Assembly: GCA_026874595.1 (NCBI GenBank) | Contig: CM049313.1 | Location: 59,915,159-59,979,158 of the forward strand | Reading direction: 5' to 3' | Origin: Sipunculus nudus | Lineage: Eukaryota; Annelida; Sipuncula; Golfingiida; Sipunculidae | Length of the DNA: 64,000 nucleotides | Shown here: one piece after another, positions 1-12,100 of the stretch | Layout: each line of letters starts with the position of its first letter | Numbering within the stretch: position 1 is the first letter of the stretch | Position numbers and translations under genes: made by a program | Notes under the pieces: model-generated | Databases searched by the model: none | Told to the model about the DNA's origin: nothing | Seen by the model: only the letters and a program-made list of their open reading frames with translations

Positions 1-152
1 AACCATAAAAATAACCTTTGTGTTCATTGTATGTTGAATATGTTCATGAGATCAACATAAAGAGTAAAATTTGATCAGTCCTGCCATTTCATTTCATATT
101 GAATTTATTCTCAGTGACACTGAAAGGCCCTTCTTTGTGGAATGTTTTACAG

Positions 153-3100
153 AGGTACCAGGTATGACGCTTTACGAGGCTGTGTGGGGGATGATTTGTG
201 TCAGCAGCTCTCTGATCTCAGACTCTTCATGGTAAGTGACCATATCATAGTTGTTGCTAAACATTCCTGTGAAAAGAATGATAAAAAAAAAGTTCATCAT
301 CCCGATGTGTGTTCCTGTTACTGTGCATGCTTCCAATGCAGATAGGCTTTCTTTTTTTAGCGAACCTGTGAGCTTATGCGATGATGCGGTGTCGTGCGTC
401 GTGTGTTGTCTGTACGTTAACCATAGCTATCTCAAAAACAGCAGGAGCTAGCATCACCAAATTTTTTGCAATTATTAAGTCACCCAAAATCTATATCAGA
501 TTTTGCTTATTTTTTTTCTAACTGCATTTTCTTAGATTTTATAGGGAAAAAGCTAAAAAAACTTTAAAAATCTTCTTCTATGAAACTGTCCAGCCAAATT
601 GTCCAATATTTCACAGAAATGATCCCTGGAACAATCTTTCTCAAGTTTGTTCGAATGGTTCCAGTTCGAGATTTTTGGCTGAGTTACAGACGGTTGAACT
701 TTGTTAATTGTGCAAAAAAGCATATTAAAATTTAAATCTCAGAAACGGCTGGAGCTATCATCACCAAATTTTATGCCAATGTTGGTCACATGAGTCATAT
801 CTGAAATTGAGGTATTGGTGGCGCCACCTGCATCGGCCTTTTTTGTACGGGGTCATCAGTGCCCGTATCACACTGACAGCTACAAATAACTTCTTCTCTG
901 AAACGAAATGGCCAAATTGTTTAATATTGCACAGAAATGATCCTAGGGTAGTACTTTCTGAATTTTGTTCAAATGGTCTCAGTATAGTGACTTTTGGCTA
1001 AGTTATGGGAAGCTGAATTTAGTCATATGCCATAACAGCCCATTTTAGCTAAGTGGCTACAAAAATCTTCTTCTCAAAAACCACTAGGCCTAATTCTTAA
1101 ATCTCACACATTAATTATCCTTAGATGTTGATAATTCAAGTTTGTTCAAATGGTCTCAGTTCAGTGACTTTTGGCTGAGTTATGTGGAGCTGAATTTAGT
1201 CATATGCCATAACAGCCAATTTTAGCTAAGTGGCTACAAAAATCTTCTTCTCAACAACCACTGGGCCAAATTCTTAAATCTCACACATTAATTATCCTTA
1301 GATGTTGATAATTCAAGTTTGTTCAAATGGTCTCAGTTCAGTGACTTTTGGCTGAGTTATGTGGAGCTGAATTTAGTCATATGCCATAACAGCCAATTTT
1401 AGCTAAGTGGCTACAAAAATCTTCTTCTCAACAACCACTGGGCCAAATTCTTAAATCTCACACATTAATTATCCTTAGATGTTGATAATTCAAGTTTGTT
1501 CAAATGGTCTCAGTTCAGTGACTTTTAGCTGAGTTATGGGAAGCTGAATTTAGTCATATGCCATAACAGCCCATATTAGCTAAGTGGCTACAAAAATCTT
1601 CTCAAAAACCACTGGGCCAAATTCTTAAATCTCAAACATTAATTATCCTTAGATGTTGATAATTCAAGTTTGTTCAAATGATTTTGATTCAATGATTTTT
1701 GGCTGAGTTATGGGAAGCTGAACTTTGCCATTTTGTTGTATTTTCCCATATGAGTTATAAACCTACAAAACTTTTTTTCGACTGATGATGATACTGAGAC
1801 CAGTTTGTTTAATATTTTGCAAGAATAATTCCCTGAATCATTCTTATAATAATTGTCTTTTATGGTTCCAAAAAATGAATTTGGCTGAATTATAAAGATT
1901 GAATTGAGTCATTTTACCAAATATGTTAGCTGTGTGAAGCAGATACATCTAGCCCAGCACCAGTTTATCAGCATCCATTACATCATGCCTCTAGACATTT
2001 AGATTTCAGGTTATCTATGGAAAATATTGACAAGAATGTTTTAAAAAGCTTTTAAAAAATGTAGATTTATGATATAACATATCATCTGTACACTAACTCA
2101 TAATTTCTCAGGAATAGCAGGAGCTACCATCCCCAAATTTTATGCAGTTATCTGTCACATATCAAATGTTGATGGATTCATCTTGTTTTTGCTATCTGCA
2201 TTTACTTAGATTTTACAAGGAAAAAGCTGAAAAAAACTTGTAAAAGTCTTCTTCTTGTAAACGGTCCAGCCAAATTGTCCCTTCTGCACTCTCTGGCCGC
2301 CTAGCCGGCTCTTTGTATCAGACTTTGGCTGCTGTTCCGCCTGCGGCCCCGGCTCCTGCGGCTTCTCGGCTCGATCCTGCTTCTGGCCGTCCCTCGGCTT
2401 CTTTTTTCCAGCCTCCGGTCGTTCCGGCTCCATGGGATTCTTTGGATCCTGCTTCCAGGGGTTCTCAGGCTTCGCCTTCATCTTCTGCTGCCGATCCCGC
2501 CCTGGCTACAGACCAGTGGTCGGAAGTCGCACTCCAGCACCAGGCTTGGCGAGCACGCAAATTTGTGCTGCTGGACCTAGTTGCTACCTCAACTCAGGAG
2601 GCGCAACCGGCCGGCCCTAAGTTCCGTCGCCTCCAGCCTCGGACTTCCCCGGCATCAGCATCCGGTTTCTATTTGAATCCGGCTGCCCTTCAGTTGCCTT
2701 CACCACACCTCCGGTGTGTATGGAATTCACCAATAATATGGTAGGGCTCTTACGGGAGTATTACGCCGCTGTCTCGGGGTGCTCTCTACCACTACCAGGG
2801 TCTACTATGGTGTGGTCACCCGGCACCCTCTGGAACTCCCAGGGGTACCGAGCAACCTGTTTTGATTGTTTGATTCCTTATCCTGATCATCCGGATGTTC
2901 CTTTGGCACCTATGCGTCTGGAGTCAGGCCTGGAAAAACCTTTTGCTGATGGTTTCCTTATTTTCTTCCTCCGCCCCGGTTACCGACCGTCAACTGTCTG
3001 ATTTAGAGGGGCTTGGCCGTCAGGCGGCGGGGATGGTTAATGATTTACGGGCCATCACTAGTCTCCTCGCCATCTCCACAGATCCGGCCACTATTAATGA

Positions 3101-6100
3101 GAGGTTCTACCAAGAAATGACTCAAAGTCTGGTTAGCGCTCGTCTCAGTGCCCATTATCCCGCTTGGGCGGGCATCTGGTCACATCGTTTGGTTCTCAGA
3201 ACAATCAAGTTCTGTTTCCCTATTACGTTTTTACACAAACCTCCAGTCACCCGGCACCCGTTATACACTCCGCCTCCCACCGATCCGTGTCGCGTTAGAG
3301 GAGGCCGTTCAGTCTATGCTTGACAGGAGGGCGATTCTCAAGGTTTCCCCTTCCACCCGGGGGTTTTACTCTTGTCTCTTTCTTGTTCCAAAGCTGCATA
3401 GGAGTTGGCGCCCCATTAAAGCACCTCAATTCGTTCATCGCCCCGCTGCCCTTTCGGATGTTCAATATTCATGCGGTACTCTGCATTATACATCGGATGG
3501 ATTGGGCTGGGCGTTCAAAATAGACCTAACGGATGCGTATTTTCACGTACCAACATATCCATCGTCCCAACCGTTTCTTTTGTTCGCCTACCAGAACCAC
3601 ATGTATCAATTCCGTGCCCAACCGTTCGGAAACAATGTGGCCCCCTGGATTTTTACGATACTCGTCCACACGGTCACTCATTACCTTCGCTCCCAGGGCA
3701 TCTCTGTGCTCCCTTACCTAGACGATTGGCTTGACCATGCGGCCCATCGCTCTCTCTTACTGGCACACCCCTCCCGGGTTCTCGATTTACTGCTGAACCT
3801 TGGGTTTCTTGTCAATACAGAGAAGTCCCAGCTCACTCCCATCCAGTCCCTACAGTTTCTGGGTATGACTCTCGATTTTGCGTCAGGGACTGTGTCTCTA
3901 CCGGGCAAATTTGCTCAGAAGCTCAGGGCGTGGATTCTTTCCTTTCTCGCGTTCCGCCGTATCGATGCTCGTGCCGCTGCTTCTCTTCACGGTGCTCTCA
4001 ACTGGGCCGCCACTTTCATTCCGTTCAGTCGGCTATATCTCCGTCCATTTCAGTCCCTCCTTCGCACTCACGGCCTTCACCATCTGCGTTCGGTTCGCCC
4101 CGCGGTTCTCCTGTTTCAACTCACGTTGCGGACCCTTCGTCCCTGGCTGGACCTTCCCTTTCTCCTTCAGGGCATTCCCTTCTCTAGGGAGATTGACAGT
4201 ACGGTGTTCACAGACGCATCTCTCCTCGGTTGGGGTGCCAATATGGCTGATCTCCACGCCTCGGGCGCCTGGTCCCAGTCGGAACGCCTACTTCATATCA
4301 ATGTCCTCTAACTTCGCGCCCTCTGTCATGCGATCTCCTGTTGGTTCGACACTTACTGGGCCGTCACATGCTAGTCATGCACGACAACACCACAGTGGTG
4401 GCGTATATTAACAGGTAGGGCAGTACTCGGTCACTCTCACTCATGCGGGGGACCTACCTCTTGTTCGATCTCTGTATGACGCTATTGGCCTCAATCTGAG
4501 CGTCTTATCATCCGGGTGTCTCGAACTTTCTAGCCGACGCCCTCTCACATTGCCCCACATCTCCATCACCGCCGGTCGTCCTTCCGCTCTCCATCCTTCG
4601 GTGTCTCTTCACTTGGCTGAGGCGTCAGAAAATCGATTTGTATGATTTTCCCTCCCCCCCCCCCCCAGCCCTCATTCCTTCTGTGACGCCTATACGTCAC
4701 CCTCGCGACCATCTCCCCGACACCCTGCCGTCATTTTGGTCTCACTGGTTTCTCTACGCATTTCTGGTGCCCAGTCTCATCCGCCGGATCCTCCTCCGTC
4801 TGTCCCGTACCCTGCAGACGGATCTCCTCCTCGTCCTTCCATTTCATCCTGCGGCTTCCTGGTTTCTCCTGTGGCGCTTGTTTCTCTCACAACGACCGCT
4901 TCTTCTGCCGCTCCAGATCGATCTCCCGTCGTTCCCCCGATCACATCGTCAATTTGGCACATCTTCTGCATTTGTCTTGGAAAACAGTTTTCCTCCTTAC
5001 TCTTCCATCTGCCGGTCGCCGCTCTGAGCCTCATGCCCTAGTAACCTATTCAAAATTTACACAAATTGCGGCCGACGGTTCGTCGGCCAGCTTACATTTG
5101 CCTCCTGATTCAGGAAGCCTCCTTATAGGAAGAACCAAAATTTCGATGATCCTCCGTTACCTGGGCACGTTCTGGCCCTCCCTAATGGTCAGTACCGTTA
5201 AGGGGCCTCTAATTGCCCTGTCCGTGCTTTACGTTGCTATCTTAAAGCTACTCATTCTATTCAGGGGGGGGGGGTGCAAAAAGTTGTTTATTTCTACGAA
5301 AATCACTACTTCGACCAATGAAATTAGCCCTATCACCATTAGTGCTTGGCTAAAAGCTACCATTGTCCCTGCTTATGCCTCTGCTTCTTTGTCAACTTTG
5401 GAGCAACTTCACGTCAAAGCTCATGATGTCAGGGCCATTTCTACGTCCTTGGCCCATTTATTGGGGATTTCCCCCAACCAACTGGTCAAGAAGGGCTATT
5501 GGAGGTCTCCTTCTACCTTCACCCGCTTTTATATATATATATATATATATATATACAGGTGTGTGTTTTTGTGTGTGATTGTTTGAAAAAAGTTGCAAGT
5601 CACCCCCCCCCCCCCCAATTGACGCCACTGCCCATGGGTCACTGGTTGTGTTACATTTGAACATTGTTACTTGGTTTTGTAGGTTGGTTGTGGGGCCATA
5701 GGGTGTGAGATGTTAAAGAATTATGCCATGCTGGGTGTGGGAACTTCACCTAAAGGGCAGGTAGGACGATGATATTCAGACGAGAATATGCTTCATTCAT
5801 ATAAAATTTATTTTAAACTTAACAATGACAATTGCAGAATGTAGTCATATAGCATTTTCCCATTGATAATGATGCCTCCCCCTGTAGGGAACCAAAACTG
5901 ACCTGTTGAAACATGTTAATCATAGGTGACAGTTTTGCACCTGATATTTATTTTTATAAGCAAGTCTATGACGGGATGTATTATGGTGTAACCACAGTCT
6001 CTCCATCTGTCCGTCAGTTAACATTTAGTGTTACAGCAATTATTACAAGGTCTCAGTGGATTTTCATGAAACTTGCCATAACTACTCACCAATAGATTAT

Positions 6101-9100
6101 GTCACCAGAGGCAAAATTCATTTATATAAAATGAGGTCAGAGGTCACAAGGCAACTTTGTGGTGTCACCAGAGTAACTTATCAGGAATATGAAGGATTTT
6201 GATGAAACTCAACAGAAATATTAACCAGTATAGTATTTAGCCTAAGTTTGATTCCTGGCAAATCCATGCATATTTATGGTCACCAGACTTTGGTGGTGTT
6301 GTGATGACTAACCAAAAATCTTAAAGATATTCATGAAACTCATTTTAAATATCAACCAATACTGTGTCTCACCTGAATTTAATTTTCTGCAAAATAATCG
6401 CATATTACAGGTCATTCTATTTGTATTCCATTTAAGTTAAACTCAAGTGGTTAACCACCAGGGCCTTGATTTTATCTGGTAAGAGAAAATCGAGATGTTC
6501 AGAAAATCAGCATTGTACTATATGTATGTCAGTGTTTGCAGAATTACTTATGCTTTAATTTTCTTTTGAGGACAGGTGCTGCAGCATGGTGGTATGATGT
6601 TTTCTTTTTACACAGGTGACTATCACAGACAATGATTTGATTGAAAAGTCCAATCTGAACCGGCAGTTCCTGTTCAGACCACATCACATCAGGGTAAGTG
6701 TTGTCATGGCAACAGTCTTTCATGATGAAGCTCTAACTAGCAGGTAATGCCTAAAAGCAGAACATCACTTTTGGTAGGTTTTAAATAGATAAGGGTACTG
6801 TAATTATTCAAAAAGAATGGTCTGATGAAGTAACATTTTAATTTCCATGCTTTGCCAAAGAATTTTTCAAAATAGTATAAATAATAAAACAAAAGCAACT
6901 TTTGATCATCAAACAGGTGAGATGAATGTGGAGGATATTTCTTTCCCTTATGTCATAAATAATTTCATGTGCAGTTCTATTCTTATCCACATAACAGTCC
7001 TATAATTTTGTTGAGGAGTTCTTATTTTGATAACTTGTGCTTATGTACTGGCTTATGTGGCTCAGGGGTAGATCACTGGACTGAAAGCTAGGAGATCATG
7101 AGTTTGAATCTCAGCCGTAACAGTGAAAATTTTCACAGTTGGCCCACACCCAGGGTGAGCGACTTGCAGGCTTAATGGGAAGGCTGTGCCCAAAAGCAGT
7201 TCTTACTCACAAATGGAGTGCATCCTTTGGGGTTCCTTGGTGTTATGACCCAGCTATGGGGAAGATTACACACCAAGGACCCACATGTGCAGTTACCAGG
7301 CCTGGTTATTACCAGGATATAATATGAGAGGAAGCGTGTGATACTGCCCTGTCATTACACTCCTGAGGCAGCGGAAATCTTGCGCTTCTAAAGAAGCAGC
7401 TGATTTTCATGCTGCCAGCTTTGACCGTTTATGATATATTTAGACACCAGATGGCGGTTTGTTGTCCACTGAAATAAACGTGCGTACGATGTTACAAGCA
7501 GCCAATCAGATGCCAATAAACAAACACTCGACAGGCATCCTGGATTCGCCCATTGCCGCCCTTCAAGCGCCGCTTGATGAGTTCTCGGTCAAATTTAAAT
7601 TGCTCCCTCTGCATTCTTGCATCATCGACCGATTCGATTATTACTGTGTTAGCGTAGCCATGTATCTGTTGTCTGCAGAACTGAAACCAGCCAGCGAGGT
7701 GTGCACGCAGCCTTTGTTGTTACGTTTCGTTTGAATTACAGCTCACCGGCCGAGCATCCTATGTGCCCAAGGCCCTAAGCAAACCACGTCAGGGGCAATT
7801 CTCTCTGAGCCTGTGGCCTGTTCAGACGGTAACGCTGGGGGATGAGCTGTCACTCAAAAAGAAATAAATATAATTGGCTCCGTGTATTCCTCGCTTGGCT
7901 TTGTCTTCCAGCACAAGGTCTTATCTGATTGGACAAAAATACAGTGCTCCCCTCTGGTGTTGCAATTCAGGATACGAGGTCATAACAAACAGCGCCTTAC
8001 GATATAGGAAGTAGCCCTATAGGTAAAGCGCTGTGTAAAGAGCGTACCCTGTCATATATTATCTAAAACTGGAATTGAAGTCTACAGAGGAACATATACT
8101 TAGTTAAGCTAGCATTTAAAAAGAAGGTTGTTACCTCCAAAAAAAAATATAAAATAATTTTCTACTTATGAAAAATCACCAAATGCAGCTAGGTTAAAAT
8201 TGCCATGGTACAACATTGTGCTGCCCACAGCTTGAAGGTGGTGTAATTTTATTTTTAAAACCAGATAGAAATTGAGAATATAATTTCATCAGCTGGAGAA
8301 CTCATTGGTAGGAGTTGATGCTGGAACTTAAACATGCTTTTCGAATATTTTACTGTGTTTTTTCCATATTTCTAGAATTATTATATGCTTATGATATAAA
8401 ATTATATTGAAATATTTTTGTGGTATGATTTTTTTCAGAAACCCAAGAGTACTACAGCTGCTCAGTCAACCAAAGACATTAACCCAGGTAAGTAAATAAG
8501 TTGTATATAATCAGGTAAGTCAATAAGTTGTGGCACCCAAGCAGGATGGGCTTCTGTTTTCAATGTGCATGGTTTGTTCAGCAGCCATCTTGGTAAGACA
8601 AATTAATGACTTTGTGAAGAATTGCTGATTTTTACATATTTTATGGGACACCCTCAACAATTGTACTAATAAATATTAGTACAATTTCACATTTTGTAGC
8701 CCTTTTATATGCTCATCTTATAGATGGATTATATTATGGTATGGCCAGTGTTCATCCATCAGTAAATTTGCATTTTATAGGGTTTTTTTTTAAAAGGCTC
8801 ATTTTACTATTATTCACGCATATTTACCAAAATTTAATTATTCTGTTAAAAAAGGAGAAATAATTACTTATATAAGAATAAGGCCTATAGAGTTTGATAA
8901 CCAGTATATTTGATATGTAATGACCAAAATGCTCACATATAGCATATTTTAATTGGCAATGTCATTAACGTCATGTATAATGTTATGGTGGAAGATCAAA
9001 ATTTGAGCCAATAAATTTGATTTAGGAGACACAATGACTCTTAAACAACATCACCTTTCATTATGTTACCCTTACTTTTCTAAAAGTATACATCTCCTGT

Positions 9101-12100
9101 ATAATAAAGAATATTACTTTTGTTTGTAATTTATGTAAAAAATTGTAAAATAAGTCATTGAAAAAAACCTATAAACTACACAATAACCCATGCATCTGCA
9201 TGAATTTTTGTCTGTTAACCTTTGGTTACACTGTGATAACTTTCCAAGTATTTGATAGATTTTCATGAAACTCACTCATGTATTTTGGTGAATTAATCTT
9301 TGGTGTTATGACCGAGCAATGGGGATGATTACACACCCAGGACCTGCATGCGTGGAAGGCATGAGGCCTGGGTGACAACAAGATATAAAACAGGAAGCCA
9401 GTGCTACCACCCTGTCATGTAGTTTCCTCCAACAAAAAAAAATATTAAAAAAAAATGTTCCCCATGCTGAATCTGAATAACTTCTTCAGTTGGTTTAATG
9501 TTTGGTTAATTGGCCAATCAGATGCTATTCAACTTATTAACCATAATGTGTTATCTTACATTCCTTATATGGTACTGTCAGTCTGTCACACTGCTATAAA
9601 TGTCACAAGTCACTTTCCATGATAAAACATCATCAGCGTGTTACCATATTGGTACAGGACCTCTGGTGATACAGATATAGCCTTAAACATCACTTATGTG
9701 GTTTGTGGTATGTCAGCTGTTCTACTGGTGAGTGGTACTGTGTTTGTCCATTTAACATTCTGTGTTTCCTACTTTGCAGAAATGCAGATTGAAGCTCAGC
9801 AACACAAAGTTAAGTAAAACAGAAAGAAGTATGATTGCTTTAGTATATTGCCTTTTTTTTAGCTTTTGATATTAATATATTTGGGCTTAGTAAAGTTAAT
9901 GTCTTTATTCTGGCACATCTTACCCTTTGTTTTACCATGATAGGTGGTGCATTTCCCTTTTTTTCCCAAATATGATGGAAAACTGGCAGTGGAACATATA
10001 TCTTTTCGCATGAAAGTTGCTTAATAACCATGGAGTACTACATAATTAATTGATACAGAGTTCTCTTAATGTAATGAAGTGATAAACTTCAGTAAAAATT
10101 GTAAACACTTTTTATGTTATACAATTTCAGGAGTGAGAGGTCTATTTCCGGAGAGGACCATGGAATTTGTTATATTACTGTCAGTCTGGTATTAAAAAGA
10201 GCTATCCATATTTAAAATATATCTGATAAATCTGGATGATGATATAAATCTCTGAGTAAAAGATTCTTGGTACCAAGCTGCCGTCAGCTATGAGGCTACA
10301 GATAACATCCATTTCCGGAGAAGACATGAGTTTGACGGACAAGTGTACTTGCTTTAAATGATGGAATGTCTTGTTTAACTTACAGCCAATACTTAACTAA
10401 GGGTGACTGGGTTGGCATGACAATATTTACTACTTCATAATAAGAGTATCATTTTCTTAGAGTATTTCATATTTGCTGTTTGATACACTTTTTAAGAATA
10501 CATTCTTTAAGAGAAGACAGTTTTTGACGGACAGTTAAGGCTTTTTGAATGAGCTATAGGAAATTCCACCATCGATCAGTAGTCCTAAACTTTTGTCACC
10601 ATGAGACAGCACTGTTTCTGTAGTGATATATACACCAAACCCCAGGCCATTTTTCAGTCCCCAATTTTTACAGTGATGGATTGAATTAAGCATTTTACCA
10701 AATGAAACATGCCCTTGTCAAAAATATGAACATTAAACAGTTGTGCAGAAAATATTTTTACTTCTCCTCAATAGAAATTTTTGCTACAGGTCATCTATAC
10801 TACCTCAAATCCACATGCATTACACTCAGTATGATTCCATTTTTTATGCTACAGGATAGCTTATTATCCCCCACATCAGTTTGGTACCCTGATTGTGAAA
10901 CAGCCCATATCATATAATGTTTTCTGATTTTTCTGATTCCTGTTGATTTACAACTTGATTTGTTTGTGTACTCATTAGTCCATGATTTCAGAGTGTCTTC
11001 ATGCTTGCATTAGACTAAGAAAGTATGGCTGCAAAATAACTGTAATTGCCCAAAGTTATATAAGATAAAAGTGGTGCTTTCCAAAATTAATTTCAGTCTT
11101 TGAGTCTGAACTATATTATTTTAAGATCTTGAAACACAAAGGCCATATTCATGTTATCTGACAAGATTGTGGAGCATAAATAGAAGGTGAATATCTCTGG
11201 CTGAATAAAATATGCATGAGTATTCAAATAGTGAATAGCATGTATATAGAGCAAGAAAATTTCTTTGAAAGTATTAATTAAGAGCATCTTGTGTGAAAGA
11301 TATCCCTTTATTAACATGTCTGTCAATGAGTGATTGATGTTAATTGTTTTTGAGTGGTTTTATTAGAGTGCCCACAAAAGGAGGCTACCATATATATAAT
11401 GATGAATTCTTTGATGGTTTTCTTAACAGTTTGTCCACAGACTGAGGCTTCTGTATATAATGATGAATTCTTTGATGGTTTGCTTTACAGTTTGTCCACA
11501 GATAGAGGCTTCTATATTTATTGATTAATTCTTTGAAGTTTTTCTTTACAGTTTGTCCACAGACGGAGGCTTCCATTAATAATGATGAATTCTTTGATGG
11601 TTTTCTTTACAGTTTGTCCACAGACGGAGGCTTCTATATATAATGATGAATTCTTTGAGAGCCAGAATGTAATGGTGAATGCTTTGGACAACATTGAAGC
11701 CAGGTGGTACATGGACAGGTGAGACAGCAAATCGTAATGTAATATCATTAGCGCCATAAATAGTAACACTCTCACCTCTGTTACCCACTTTACAGTTTGC
11801 CTCTAGTTTAAAACTGTAATATTAGTCAAGGACTAGTGGTTTAGTCTACCTTATCTTTATCCAGTATAAACACTTTTTCCATAAAGATGATTGTATTGTT
11901 AATATTAGTTAATTAAATTTACACAAATTACTAAGGATGTGGATGGTTACTACAATTAAATTGTTACCAAGAAAATGCTTTTTGTGTTTAAGATGTGTCA
12001 CAAGCAGGAACTGACAATAATATTGAACAAAATTTTCTAACTAAGAAGAAAAGTAAAGCTTTTATATGAAAACATGTAAATACAATTTGATGTTCATTTC

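Larger units (their letters stand above)
2281..5560 (+). mobile_element. Degenerate DIRS-like tyrosine-recombinase retrotransposon
   Basis: The block shifts abruptly to GC-rich sequence and carries, in order, a Gag-like proline/alanine/serine-rich stretch (2283-3130), reverse transcriptase, RNase H and a tyrosine recombinase. This order and the RT wording ([16 protein letters not shown]) fit the DIRS group, which integrates with a tyrosine recombinase rather than a DDE integrase. It sits in UBA6 intron 1, same strand, at the broken 3' side of a Helentron-like element. Multiple stops and frame changes show it is dead. Terminal repeats were not identified; the right end runs into an (AT)n tract at 5528-5555. 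Confidence 0.85.

Noticed and set aside
5600-5640. Possible 3' end of family A copy 1 or of a family E element (CCCATGGGTCACTGG)
   Set aside because: The inverted partner of the family A 5' end is missing and the hairpin is incomplete, so I left the copy as truncated at 2280.
6131-6150. AGGTCAGAGGTCA as a nuclear-receptor response element
   Set aside because: It lies in a decayed dispersed repeat; such words are part of the repeat families here, so there is no evidence for regulation.
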